Positions 17,460 through 25,613 of a stretch of 64,000 bases of DNA are shown piece by piece. The DNA lies in assembly GCF_026967805.1 (NCBI RefSeq), contig NZ_JAPVBG010000001.1, forward strand, positions 1,364,047 to 1,428,046, read 5' to 3'. How positions within the stretch are numbered: the stretch's first letter is position 1; each line of letters starts with the position of its first letter. The position numbers were made by a program, and so were the translations under genes. A model generated the notes under the pieces. It did not search any database. It was given only the letters and a program-made list of their open reading frames with translations, and was not told the origin of the DNA. The stretch is from Blastococcus sp. VKM Ac-2987 (lineage in GTDB: Bacteria; Actinomycetota; Actinomycetes; Mycobacteriales; Geodermatophilaceae).

Positions 17460-18377
17460 TCAGGGAGTGGGAACCACGACGTCCTGGCTCGCCTTCCGAG
17501 CGCCGGCCCGGGCGTGTCGCAGGGTGTCGGCGGTGAAGACCGCGAGGGCGATCCAGACGATCACGAAACCGGCCAGCCGGGCGGGCGGCATCGGCTCGTC
17601 GTAGACGAAGACGCCGATCGCCAGCTGCATCAGCGGGGTCAGGTACTGCAGCAGCCCCACGGTCGACAGCGGGATCCGCCGGGCGGCCGCCGCGAAGAGC
17701 AGCAGCGGGACCGCCGTCGCCACCCCCGCGCTGGCCAGGAGCAGGGCGTGGCCGATCCCGGCGTTGGCGAAGGTCCCGTCCCCACCGGTGTGCAGGACGG
17801 CCAGGACGACGCCGGCCGGCACGGCGACCAGCGCCGTCTCCAGGAACAGCCCCGGCGCCGCCTCGACCCGCACGACCTTCTTCATCAGGCCGTACGTGCC
17901 GAAGCTGAGGGCCAGTCCCAGCGCGATCCACGGCGGGCGCCCGTAGTCGACGGTCAGGACGACCACGGCGACCGTGGCGATGCCGACGGCCACCCACTGC
18001 AGCGGGCGCAGCCGCTCGGCGAAGACCACGACCCCGAGCAGGACGCTGACCAACGGGTTGATGAAGTAGCCGAGCGAGGTCTCCACGACCTGGCCGGAGT
18101 TGACGCCGTAGACGTAGATCAGCCAGTTCACCGAGATGAGCACCGCGGCACCGGCCAGCACCAGGAGCGTGCGCCGGCTGCGGATCGCCGCGCGCACGAG
18201 CCCCCAGCGGCGGACGACGGTCAGCAGCAGCGCCACGAACACCAGCGACCACAGCACCCGGTGCGCGACGATCTCGAGGCCGCCGGCGGGCTCGAGGAGG
18301 GGGAAGTAGAGCGGGAAGACACCCCAGAGCGCGTAGGCGCCGAGCCCGGAGACCACCCCCAGGCGACGCTCGTCCAC
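17460..18377 (-). CDS. rarD: RarD/EamA family drug-metabolite transporter
   Basis: A 305-residue membrane protein with ten predicted helices in two EamA halves. Family features include GLGAYALWGVFPLYFPLL, IVAHRVLWSL, SVNWLIYVYGVN, LGYFINPLVSVLLG and the C-terminal LLQYLTPLMQLAIGVF. The RarD branch is linked historically to chloramphenicol sensitivity; the real substrate is unknown. A TACCGT element six bases before the GTG suggests leaderless transcription. Confidence 0.92.
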   Translation of the reverse strand: MDERRLGVVSGLGAYALWGVFPLYFPLLEPAGGLEIVAHRVLWSLVFVALLLTVVRRWGLVRAAIRSRRTLLVLAGAAVLISVNWLIYVYGVNSGQVVETSLGYFINPLVSVLLGVVVFAERLRPLQWVAVGIATVAVVVLTVDYGRPPWIALGLALSFGTYGLMKKVVRVEAAPGLFLETALVAVPAGVVLAVLHTGGDGTFANAGIGHALLLASAGVATAVPLLLFAAAARRIPLSTVGLLQYLTPLMQLAIGVFVYDEPMPPARLAGFVIVWIALAVFTADTLRHARAGARKASQDVVVPTP

Positions 18378-18383
18378 GGGCGC

Positions 18384-18389
18384 ACGGTA
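18384..18389 (-). promoter_or_regulatory. -10 element of rarD (leaderless type)
   Basis: TACCGT on the minus strand, six bases before the GTG at 18377. Confidence 0.5.
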
Positions 18390-18439
18390 CGCCCGGGCTC
18401 CGCGGCTCCCGCACGGCGTCACCGCACGCCTCGGCGGCC

Positions 18440-18445
18440 TACCGT
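18440..18445 (+). promoter_or_regulatory. -10 element of the DUF5313 gene (leaderless type)
   Basis: TACCGT, six bases before the GTG at 18452. It lies in the 74-base divergent gap opposite the rarD -10. Confidence 0.5.
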
Positions 18446-18451
18446 CGAGGC

Positions 18452-18850
18452 GTGCGCAGACAGCGGCCCACCCCCCTGCAATGGGTCTGGTACGCCCTCG
18501 GTGGCGGGCTCCCCCGGGAACTGGCGCCGTGGGTGCTGGCCGACACCACGCGGAGCACCTGGGTGTGGCGGCACCTGGCGCGGGCGCTCGTGCAGCTGCT
18601 GCCGCTGGTCGTCGTCTGCCTGCTGCTGGTGCCCGTCCCGCTGGCGTACCGGATCAGCGCGGCGGGCGGCGGCCTGCTGCTGGGCCTGCTGTTCTCCCTC
18701 GCCTACATGGTCGAGACCATCGAGCACCGCGTGGCGAAGGCCGGCTACGAGCCGGGGACGGCGGCCCGGCTGCGCGCCGAGCGGGTCGAGCGCACCCGGG
18801 TCGAGCGGCTGGGGCGCTACCGGCGCGACGGCGCGGGCAGCTTCGACTGA
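18452..18850 (+). CDS. DUF5313 membrane protein
   Basis: A 132-residue protein with the DUF5313 layout: N-terminal PTPLQWVWYALGGGLP, a short WVWRHLARA segment, two adjacent hydrophobic helices (about 45-85), and a basic cytoplasmic tail RLRAERVERTRVERLGRY. Function is unknown. Its TGA abuts tRNA-Thr on the other strand (its final A is the tRNA discriminator position). Confidence 0.85.
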   Translation: MRRQRPTPLQWVWYALGGGLPRELAPWVLADTTRSTWVWRHLARALVQLLPLVVVCLLLVPVPLAYRISAAGGGLLLGLLFSLAYMVETIEHRVAKAGYEPGTAARLRAERVERTRVERLGRYRRDGAGSFD

Positions 18851-18922
18851 GCCGACGAGGGGACTCGAACCCCTAACCGCCCGATTACAAGTCGGGTGCG
18901 CTACCAATTGCGCCACGCCGGC
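18850..18922 (-). tRNA. tRNA-Thr (anticodon UGU)
   Basis: On the minus strand, GCCGGCG pairs with CGTCGGC as acceptor stem, the anticodon arm is CCCGA-CTTGTAA-TCGGG with UGU, and the T arm is AGGGG-TTCGAGT-CCCCT. It is 73 bases with a T discriminator. CCA is not encoded. It decodes ACA and probably other ACN codons. Confidence 0.96.
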
Positions 18923-19015
18923 GGGACCTGGGGACGAGTCCCGGGTCAAGGATAGGGACAACGCACGGGCGAGCTCCGCGCCCGGGCTCACGGCGTCGCC
19001 CCCGTCCGGGGACCG

Positions 19016-20200
19016 TCAGGCAGCCGGCCGGGCGAACCGGGGCCGCAGCAGCACCATCGGGATGACCAGCGCCGCGTCGACAGCGAACATGAGGGGCAGT
19101 CCGTAGGCCTCGGCGTAGCCGCCGAGCAGGGAGAGCCCGGCGATCGCGCCGAGGGCCAGGGCGCACAGCGCGGCGCTGAAACCGGTGGCCGGCCGTTCCG
19201 GGAACACCTCGCCCGACCAGATCACCAGCAGTGCCGAGAGCACCATGAAGCTCGAGCCGAAGAGCACCGCGGAGGTCGTCACCAGCGGCCAGGACGGCGG
19301 TAGGACCAGCAGCGCGGAGGCCATGCCGAGAGCCATCGAGGAGACCGCAAAGGTCCGCCGAAGCCCTCCGGTGGCCACCAGGTAGCCGGTGGCGGTGCCC
19401 ACGATCCCGCTGCCGCCGACGAGCAGCCAGAACACCGGCGCCGCGACGTCCGGCAGGTCCGGTGCGCTCGCGACCCGGTCGACGGCATAGGTCCAGTACA
19501 CGGTGCTGGTGAGTCCGAACCCAGCGCTGCCGAGGAAGAGGGGGGCGCTGCCTGTGCGCCGCATCCAGTGCCACGGCGAGGTGCCTACCGACGTGTCGGT
19601 GCGCTGCGGGTCGGGTCCGCCGGCCAGCAGCAGCGTGTTCCAGACCGCCGCCCCCAGGGCGAGGACGGCGAAGGCGGCCCACGCGAGGCGCCAGGTGGAG
19701 CCCTCAGTGGTCAGCCAGGCCGCCGGGGCGGAGACGAGCACGCCGAACGTCGTCCCGGACGTGATCACCGCAAGCGTGCGGTGCCTCCGGTCACGAGGCA
19801 CCTGCCGGGCGACGGCGTCGGAGAAGGGCGCCCAACACCAACCCGGGCTCGTCGCGGCGACGAAGACCCCGATCGCGAGCACCACCGTGTTCGGCGCCAC
19901 GGCGATCACGGCCGCACCCAGGGTCGCCGCCGACGTGCCGATCAGGACGAGGAGGCGCGGTCCTGTCCGGGCGACCAGCACTCCGGTGGCCAGCAACGCC
20001 AGCAGGTAGCCGGCATAGCCGCCGGCGGCGAGCAGTCCCGCGGTGTCGGTGGACAAGCCGAAGGTCTCTCGGAACTGCGGCAGGAAGAGCCCGTACCCGT
20101 ACCGGGCGAAGGCGAACGACACCGCGATCGCCGTGAGGCCGGCCGCCGCAAGATGACCGGGGGACGCGGCGACCCTCACGGCTGGTCGTTCGTTCGCCAT
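19016..20200 (-). CDS. MFS transporter (YbfB/YjiJ-like)
   Basis: A 394-residue twelve-helix transporter. The beginning, AVSFAFARYGYGLFLPQFRE, is the hallmark of the YbfB/YjiJ MFS branch; the loop after helix 2 has VARTGPRLLV and a mid-loop links the halves near residue 200. The substrate is unknown (efflux is likely). The ATG at 20200 is preceded by GAGGAGG, itself directly after a strong hairpin. Inverted repeats 118 bases upstream may be an operator, but no regulator gene adjoins. Confidence 0.9.
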   Translation of the reverse strand: MANERPAVRVAASPGHLAAAGLTAIAVSFAFARYGYGLFLPQFRETFGLSTDTAGLLAAGGYAGYLLALLATGVLVARTGPRLLVLIGTSAATLGAAVIAVAPNTVVLAIGVFVAATSPGWCWAPFSDAVARQVPRDRRHRTLAVITSGTTFGVLVSAPAAWLTTEGSTWRLAWAAFAVLALGAAVWNTLLLAGGPDPQRTDTSVGTSPWHWMRRTGSAPLFLGSAGFGLTSTVYWTYAVDRVASAPDLPDVAAPVFWLLVGGSGIVGTATGYLVATGGLRRTFAVSSMALGMASALLVLPPSWPLVTTSAVLFGSSFMVLSALLVIWSGEVFPERPATGFSAALCALALGAIAGLSLLGGYAEAYGLPLMFAVDAALVIPMVLLRPRFARPAA

Positions 20201-20218
20201 ACGCTGCCAGCCTCCTCT

Positions 20219-20254
20219 GCCGGTTCACGGGCACGCGACGCCCCGTGGACCGGC
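20219..20254 (-). promoter_or_regulatory. Hairpin immediately before the MFS ribosome-binding site
   Basis: GCCGGTTCACGGG and CCCGTGGACCGGC form a 13-base stem with one wobble around a 10-base loop. In the mRNA it ends one base before GAGGAGG of the MFS gene. It could be an attenuator or an mRNA-stabilising leader. Confidence 0.55.
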
Positions 20255-20317
20255 TCCCCCAACGATCCGGCACGTCGGTGATCAGGGCCTACCCAGGGGT
20301 GGTCGGGGGCGGTGCTA

Positions 20318-20349
20318 CGTGACCGACAGGTCACGCGTGGCGTTCCACG
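20318..20349. promoter_or_regulatory. Two adjacent inverted repeats, candidate operator
   Basis: CGTGACC-GACA-GGTCACG (20318-20335) is followed with no gap by CGTGG-CGTT-CCACG (20336-20349). Both are perfect with four-base centres. They lie in the 353-base gap 20201-20553, which holds no convincing gene, and on the promoter side of the MFS gene. A dimeric regulator site is plausible. Confidence 0.5.
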
Positions 20350-20553
20350 ACACCGTGACTCCCATGCCGCGATCGGCTCGTCCGCGTTCCCGCACCCACC
20401 CTGGCAATCAGCAGCGGGCACCCGGAAGGCGCCGGTCACCCGGGCTGTCCCCCCACGCCACGCCGGCCGGACGTGCGACAGGGCCCGGGTTGAGTCCAGT
20501 GACACCGAGGAGGACGGCCCGGCGGCACCGGTGAGTGGCCGCGCCCCGGCCCG

Positions 20554-21234
20554 TCAGGCGGCTTCGGTCTCGGTGCTCGGGTCGGCGCACGGCGGGTCGC
20601 TGCGGACGAAGCCGGCCGGGTCCCCGCCGTGCAGCGGCCCGGCGGCGAGCCAGCGGGCGAAGCCGGCCGGGTCGCGCCGCTCCAGCTCGTCGAGCACCTG
20701 GGCTCGCCGGGAGACGATCCGCTGCCGCGCCGCGGGAGGCAGCGAGCCCTGCAACGCGGTCCCGGTGCGCAGCCACTCCTCGCCGAGCGCCGTCGTGGGC
20801 AGCCCGGTGACGGCCGGGGACGGCGGCGGTGCCCAGCCGCCCGCGACGGCGTGGATGCCCGCCGCGGTCGCCGGGCGGGCGGCGGCCTCCCGGCGGTCGC
20901 GGGCCCAGCGCGCCACGGCCCAGGCGGCGACGCCGGCACCGACGAGCAGCAGGGCCGCCGCGCCACCGGCGAGCACGGCCGTGCCGCTGACGACGAGCAG
21001 CGCCCCGACGGTCACCGCCGCGGCCTGACCGGCCGCCTCGACGGCGGAGCGGCGCGCGGGCGAGGGGTCCTCGCGGGCCACCCCCGCGGCCACGCACCCG
21101 GCCAGCGCGCCGGACAGGCAGACGGCGACCAGCCCGGGGCCGCGCAGCGCGATGCCCCCGACGACGGCCACCACGGCGGCGCACACCAGACCGAGACCGA
21201 TCAGGAAGCGGAGGAAGGGACCACGGACGGGCAC
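20554..21234 (-). CDS. Uncharacterised membrane protein
   Basis: A 226-residue protein from the GTG at 21234, which has GGAG seven bases upstream; an earlier in-frame start would add a non-conserved stretch. Four hydrophobic segments lie in residues 5-115 (FLRFLIGLGLVCAAVVAVVG, then VAVCLSGALAGCVAAGVA and two more). The soluble C-terminal half includes a conserved-looking GEEWLRTGTALQGSLPPAAR region and RRAQVLDELERRDPAGFARWL. I do not recognise a family. The WLAAG...DPAGF segment is repeated loosely near the C-terminus. Confidence 0.65.
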   Translation of the reverse strand: MPVRGPFLRFLIGLGLVCAAVVAVVGGIALRGPGLVAVCLSGALAGCVAAGVAREDPSPARRSAVEAAGQAAAVTVGALLVVSGTAVLAGGAAALLLVGAGVAAWAVARWARDRREAAARPATAAGIHAVAGGWAPPPSPAVTGLPTTALGEEWLRTGTALQGSLPPAARQRIVSRRAQVLDELERRDPAGFARWLAAGPLHGGDPAGFVRSDPPCADPSTETEAA

Positions 21235-21534
21235 GGGCAGTCTCCACGGCGCGAGAGAGCGGGGCTGACGACGGGGAGCACCCGCCGTCGCCAGCGCCAC
21301 TACCCCGCCGCGGGCGCCTATGCACACGCAGTCGCGGATCGATCACCCGCTCCGCCGGGCCCCTCCCGCTGGGCTCCCCCGGCGCGCTGCCCCGGCCGGC
21401 CGGCACCGCGCTCCGGGTCGCCGGCGGTGCCGCACCCAGGAAGCTCACAGGGTCCCTCCAGCGTTGCACCAGCGGGGAGTCGGACAGTGGGTACCGACGC
21501 AGCAGCCGGACGGCTGCGAGGAGAGGACGTAGCA
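21235..21534. other. Divergent intergenic region with no gene
   Basis: 300 bases between the membrane protein and the HtrA gene, with no convincing coding sequence. GCAGCCG-GA-CGGCTGC (about 21503-21518) is a short hairpin just before the HtrA ribosome site GAGGAGAGGA. AGCTCACAGGG and CTCCAGCG about 90 bases before htrA resemble, weakly, envelope-stress response half-sites. Confidence 0.4.
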
Positions 21535-22791
21535 GTGAGCGAGCACCAGCAGCAGCACCCCGGCGCGGGCCACCAGTTCGCCTGGCAGCCGCCGCAGCAG
21601 CCGACGACCCCGCAGCCCGTGGCGCCCTCGACCTACCCCGGCTACGGCGGCCTGCCCTCGCTCGCGGCGCCCGCTCCGGAGCAGCCGGCCCGGCGCAGCG
21701 GCCGGCTCCGCATCGGGCTCGTCGGCCTGGTCGCCGGCGCGCTCATCGGCGGCGGCGCGGGCGCCGGCGTCACCACCCTGCTCGACGAGCCGGCCGGCCC
21801 GGCGGGTTCCTCGACGTCCGCCCAGAGCGTGACCATCGAGAACCCGGAGCGGGCCACCACAGCCACGGCCGCCGCGGCGAAGGCCGCCCCCAGCGTCGTC
21901 ACCGTCTACGTGTCCACGGGCACCAGCGCGGGCAGCGGCTCCGGCGTCGTCCTGACCGCAGACGGCTTCGTGCTGACCAACAACCACGTCGTCGCCGCCG
22001 AGGGCGCGAGCTCCGGCTCCGTGCAGGTGCGGACCGCCGACGGCACCCTCTACGACGCCGAGATCGTCGGCACCGACCCCGCCTTCGACCTCGCCGTGCT
22101 GCGCCTGGACGGCGCCGAAGACCTCTCACCGGCCACCTTCGCCGACTCCGACGCGGTGCAGATCGGTGACATCGCCGTCGCGATCGGCGCCCCGCTCGGC
22201 CTGTCCAACACGGTCACCGACGGCATCATCAGCGCGACCGGGCGGGCCGTGGCCACCGGTTCCACGCAGGACGACGCGACCGTGCTCGACGCCATCCAGA
22301 CCGACGCCGCGATCAACCCCGGCAACTCCGGTGGCGCCCTGGTCGACGGCGCCGGCGAGGTCATCGGCATCAACACCGCCATCGCCACCGTCGCCTCCGG
22401 CGTCCCCGGCGGACAGGCGCAGAGCGGCAACATCGGCGTCGGCTTCGCCATCCCGGGCAACACCGCGCAGCGCGTCGCCCAGGAGATCATCCGGACCGGC
22501 GCCGCGAGCCGCGCCTTCCTCGGGGTGACCGCGAGCACCGCCGCCGACGGCCAGAACCGCGAGGTCGGCAGGGGCGCGCAGGTGGCCACCGTCGAGCCGG
22601 GCAGCGCGGCCGAGGAGGCGGGGCTGCAGGCCGGCGACGTCGTCACCGCCGTCGGTCAGCGCCCGGTCACCACGTCCACGGAGCTCACCGCGGCGATCCG
22701 CAGCCAGGCTCCCGGCGAGACGGTCGAGCTGACCGTCCGCCGCGGCTCGGACACCCGCTCCGTCGACGTCACCCTGGGCCAGACCAACTGA
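21535..22791 (+). CDS. Trypsin-like serine protease HtrA/DegP (S1C) with PDZ domain
   Basis: A 418-residue membrane-anchored protease. A Gln/Pro-rich cytoplasmic N-terminus (1-55) and one helix (about 58-82) put the catalytic domain outside. The triad is His151 in TNNHVV, Asp185 in AFDLAVL and Ser265 in NPGNSGGAL. A PDZ domain covers about 325-415 (AFLGV ... VEPGSAAEEAGLQAGDVV). The GTG at 21535 follows GAGGAGAGGA. It acts in envelope protein quality control. Regulation by an envelope-stress two-component system is known for the family but no clear site is visible here. Confidence 0.95.
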   Translation: MSEHQQQHPGAGHQFAWQPPQQPTTPQPVAPSTYPGYGGLPSLAAPAPEQPARRSGRLRIGLVGLVAGALIGGGAGAGVTTLLDEPAGPAGSSTSAQSVTIENPERATTATAAAAKAAPSVVTVYVSTGTSAGSGSGVVLTADGFVLTNNHVVAAEGASSGSVQVRTADGTLYDAEIVGTDPAFDLAVLRLDGAEDLSPATFADSDAVQIGDIAVAIGAPLGLSNTVTDGIISATGRAVATGSTQDDATVLDAIQTDAAINPGNSGGALVDGAGEVIGINTAIATVASGVPGGQAQSGNIGVGFAIPGNTAQRVAQEIIRTGAASRAFLGVTASTAADGQNREVGRGAQVATVEPGSAAEEAGLQAGDVVTAVGQRPVTTSTELTAAIRSQAPGETVELTVRRGSDTRSVDVTLGQTN

Positions 22792-22821
22792 TCCCCGGGC
22801 GGCCACCCCGGGCCCGGTCCC

Positions 22822-22827
22822 TAGGCT
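22822..22827 (+). promoter_or_regulatory. -10 element of the DUF445 gene (leaderless type)
   Basis: TAGGCT, seven bases before the GTG at 22835. Confidence 0.5.
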
Positions 22828-22834
22828 GGGCCGG

Positions 22835-24115
22835 GTGGCCGCTCCCCGACTGACCGCGCCCCTCCCCGGGTCGCTGGACGACCCGGCCCGGGCCCGTGAC
22901 CTGGCCCGGATGAAGCGGCTGGCGACCGGGTTGTTCCTGCTGGCCGCCGTGGTCTTCCTGGCGTGCGTGCTGGTGGGCGAGGACGCCGGCGCCTGGGTCG
23001 GATACGTCCGGGCGACGGCGGAGGCCTCCATGGTGGGCGCGCTCGCCGACTGGTTCGCCGTCACCGCCCTCTTCCGGCACCCGCTGCGGCTGCCGATCCC
23101 GCACACCGCGATCATCCCGCGCAAGAAGGACCAGATCGGCGAGAGCCTCGGCGCCTTCGTCCAGGAGAACTTCCTGACCCGCGCCGTGGTCGAGGAGAAG
23201 CTCACCACGATCGACGTCCCCGGTCGCCTGGGCGGGCTGCTCGCCGCACCGGGGCGGGCGGAGCGGCTGGCCGGGGACGCCGCGGCCGCCGTCACGGCGC
23301 TGACCGAGCTGCTGCGGGACGAGGACCTCGAGCCGGCGGTCGCCGGCCTGGTGGACCGCAAGCTGCACGAGACCCCCGCGGCGCCGGCCCTCGCCCGGGT
23401 CCTGGAGCTGGTGGTCGACGGCGACCGGCACCAGGAGGTGCTCTCGGCCGCGCTGCGCCTGACGGCCCGCTTCCTGCACGAGAACCGGCTGGTGTTCCGG
23501 GCGCAGCTGGGCGACGCCTCCCCCGCCTGGGTGCCCGACTGGGTCGACGACCGCGTCTTCGACCGGGTCTTCGCCGGCCTCCAGGGCTTCTTCGACGAGG
23601 TGGGCGCCGACCCGCGGCACGAGTTGCGGCGGTCCTACGATGCCCGCCTGCGCGCCTACGTCCACGCGCTCCGGACCGATCCCGCCACCGCCGCCCGCGT
23701 CGAGGAGCTGAAGCGGGAGGTCCTCGAGCACCCCGCCGTCCGTACATGGTCGGGCTCGCTGTGGACCAACGCCAAGAACGCGGTGCTCTCGGCCGCCGCC
23801 GACCCCGACTCGGAGCTGCGCACCCGGCTCACGGCGCTGATCCTCGACGGCGCCACGATGCTCCGCACCGACCCGACCGTGCGCGAGCTGGTGCAGCGGC
23901 ACGCGCACGGCGTCGCGGGCTACCTGGTCGAGCGGTTCTCCGGCGATCTGGCCGAGCTGGTCAGCAGCACCGTCGCGCGCTGGGACACCGACGAGACCAG
24001 CCGCCGGATCGAGCTCCAGGTGGGCCGCGACCTGCAGTGGATCCGGGTCAACGGCACCGTCGTCGGCGGCCTCGCCGGCCTGGTCATCTACACGGTCGCG
24101 CAGCTGCTCGGCTGA
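22835..24115 (+). CDS. DUF445 (YjiN-like) membrane protein
   Basis: A 426-residue protein. An N-terminal helix (RLATGLFLLAAVVFLACVLV) is followed by the family core, AEASMVGALADWFAVTALFR and PHTAIIPRKKDQIGESLGAF, a long helical region (about 130-395), and a C-terminal membrane helix (VVGGLAGLVIYTVAQLLG). DUF445 proteins are widespread and of unknown function, probably envelope-associated. It begins 43 bases after htrA but probably has its own leaderless promoter. Confidence 0.9.
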   Translation: MAAPRLTAPLPGSLDDPARARDLARMKRLATGLFLLAAVVFLACVLVGEDAGAWVGYVRATAEASMVGALADWFAVTALFRHPLRLPIPHTAIIPRKKDQIGESLGAFVQENFLTRAVVEEKLTTIDVPGRLGGLLAAPGRAERLAGDAAAAVTALTELLRDEDLEPAVAGLVDRKLHETPAAPALARVLELVVDGDRHQEVLSAALRLTARFLHENRLVFRAQLGDASPAWVPDWVDDRVFDRVFAGLQGFFDEVGADPRHELRRSYDARLRAYVHALRTDPATAARVEELKREVLEHPAVRTWSGSLWTNAKNAVLSAAADPDSELRTRLTALILDGATMLRTDPTVRELVQRHAHGVAGYLVERFSGDLAELVSSTVARWDTDETSRRIELQVGRDLQWIRVNGTVVGGLAGLVIYTVAQLLG

Positions 24116-24127
24116 GCCCCTGCGCCG

Positions 24128-24559
24128 TCAGGACGTCTGGATGTAGTCGACGAGCTGCTGGCGCTCGGCCTCCAGCTCGTCCAACCGCGCCTTGACGACG
24201 TCGCCGATCGAGACGATGCCCACCAGGGCGCCGTCGGCGACGACGGGGACGTGCCGGACCCGGTGGTCGGTCATCGTCCGCGCGAGGCCGTCCACGCTGG
24301 CATCGGGTGGGCAGACGTGCACCTGGGTCGTCATCACGCTGGAGACCGGGTCCGCGAGGAGGTTGGTCCCCCGCTCGTGGAGCCCGCGAGCGACGTCCCG
24401 CTCGGAGATGATGCCGTCGATCCGGCGCCCGTCGGACGACACGACGAGCGCACCGATCCCCTTCTCCGCCAGCAGCTGGAGAGCGGAGCGGATGCTGACC
24501 GACCCGTCGACGGTGACGACCTCGCGTCCCTTGTGGCGGAGCAGTTGGCTGATGTGCAC
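24128..24559 (-). CDS. Tandem CBS-domain protein
   Basis: A 143-residue protein formed by two CBS motifs: residues 12-65 (VTVDGSVSIRSALQLLAEKG ... GIISERDVARGL) and 75-130 (CPPDASVDGLARTM ... VGIVSIGDVV). The GTG at 24559 is chosen because GAGGAGG lies six bases before it; it starts HISQLLRHKG, typical of stand-alone CBS pairs. Such pairs bind adenine nucleotides (AMP/ATP, sometimes c-di-AMP in other architectures). No partner domain is present. Convergent with the DUF445 gene (12-base gap). Confidence 0.92.
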   Translation of the reverse strand: MHISQLLRHKGREVVTVDGSVSIRSALQLLAEKGIGALVVSSDGRRIDGIISERDVARGLHERGTNLLADPVSSVMTTQVHVCPPDASVDGLARTMTDHRVRHVPVVADGALVGIVSIGDVVKARLDELEAERQQLVDYIQTS

Positions 24560-24635
24560 GCTGACCTCCTCGGGAGGGGTGACGGGAGTGTGCACCTCCT
24601 CCGGCCCGGGGGGCAACGGTCAGCTCGGCGGGCCG

Positions 24636-25613
24636 CTACCCGGCCGCGTTCGCGCTGCGGAGCAGCGCGGTCTGGTAGAGCGCGATGCCGGCGGCGACGC
24701 TGACGTTGAGGGACTCGGTGTCGCGGTCGATCGGGATGCGCACGACGACGTCGCACTTCTCCCGCACCAGCCGCGACAGCCCGGTGCCCTCGGCGCCCAC
24801 GACGAGCGCCACCGGGTCGGTGAAGCCGTCGTGGTCGTGCAGGTCGACGTCGCCGTCGCCGGCCAGCCCGACCGTCTGCAGCCCGGCGTCCTGGTAGCCG
24901 GCCAGCGCCCGCGGGAGGTTCACCGCGCGCGCCACCCGGAGGCGCGCCGCCGCACCAGCGCTGGTCCGCCAGGCCGACGCCGTCATGCCGACGGCGCGAC
25001 GCTGCGGGACGACGACCCCGTGCGCGCCGAACGCGGCCGCCGAGCGCACGACGGCGCCCAGGTTGCGCGGGTCGGTCACGCCGTCCAGGGCCACCACCAG
25101 CGGCGGGCGACCGGAGTCCCGCGCGATGTCCAGCAGGTCCTCGGGGTGCGCGTAGTCGTAGGGCGGGACCTGCAGGCCGATGCCCTGGTGCAGGGCGCCC
25201 TGCGACATCCGGTCGAACTCGCCCTTGCCGACCTCGAGCAGCGGCAGCCCGCGGTCGGCGGCAAGCGCGAGGGCCTCGGCGATCCGCTCGTCGGTGCCGC
25301 CGCGCGTGGTGTCGCCGGTGACGACGTACAGCGCCGTCGCGGGGATCTGCGCGCGCAGCGCCTCCACGACCGGGTTGCGGCCGAGCAGCAGCTCCGGCGT
25401 CTCCTCGGCGCGCTGGCGGGCACGGGCCCGGTCGGCCCGCGCCTTCGCGTCGGCGGCCGCCCGGCGCTGGGCCGGGTGGCCGGGCCGCGCCTCGGCCGGC
25501 GGGGTGGCACCCCGGCCGGCGAGGGAGCGGCGGTTCTTGCCGCCGGTGCCGGCGGTGGCGCGCTTCTTGCCCGCCCCGTCGCTCCGGCCGCGGCGCTGGC
25601 TGTTGCCGGCCAT
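24636..25613 (-). CDS. rlmB: 23S rRNA 2'-O-ribose methyltransferase RlmB-type (SpoU)
   Basis: A 325-residue enzyme. Residues 1-75 are a Lys/Arg-rich RNA-binding extension; 80-155 is the SpoU substrate-binding domain starting [14 protein letters not shown]; 170-320 is the knotted SPOUT domain with [30 protein letters not shown] and [13 protein letters not shown], the SAM-binding knot motifs. It methylates 23S rRNA (G2251 in E. coli numbering, by family). The ATG at 25613 shares one base with the cysS TGA (TGATG). Confidence 0.93.
   Translation of the reverse strand: MAGNSQRRGRSDGAGKKRATAGTGGKNRRSLAGRGATPPAEARPGHPAQRRAAADAKARADRARARQRAEETPELLLGRNPVVEALRAQIPATALYVVTGDTTRGGTDERIAEALALAADRGLPLLEVGKGEFDRMSQGALHQGIGLQVPPYDYAHPEDLLDIARDSGRPPLVVALDGVTDPRNLGAVVRSAAAFGAHGVVVPQRRAVGMTASAWRTSAGAAARLRVARAVNLPRALAGYQDAGLQTVGLAGDGDVDLHDHDGFTDPVALVVGAEGTGLSRLVREKCDVVVRIPIDRDTESLNVSVAAGIALYQTALLRSANAAG

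Noticed and set aside
20201-20553. Small frames on both strands in the MFS upstream gap
   Set aside because: Codon-position GC bias is weak, no start signals, and the region contains inverted repeats that fit regulation.
21430-21480. MprA-like or envelope-stress boxes before htrA
   Set aside because: Only partial half-sites with uncertain spacing; not enough to call an operator.
21503-21518. Hairpin before htrA as another member of the repeat family
   Set aside because: Its loop is GA with GCAGCCG arms and conserved flanks are missing.
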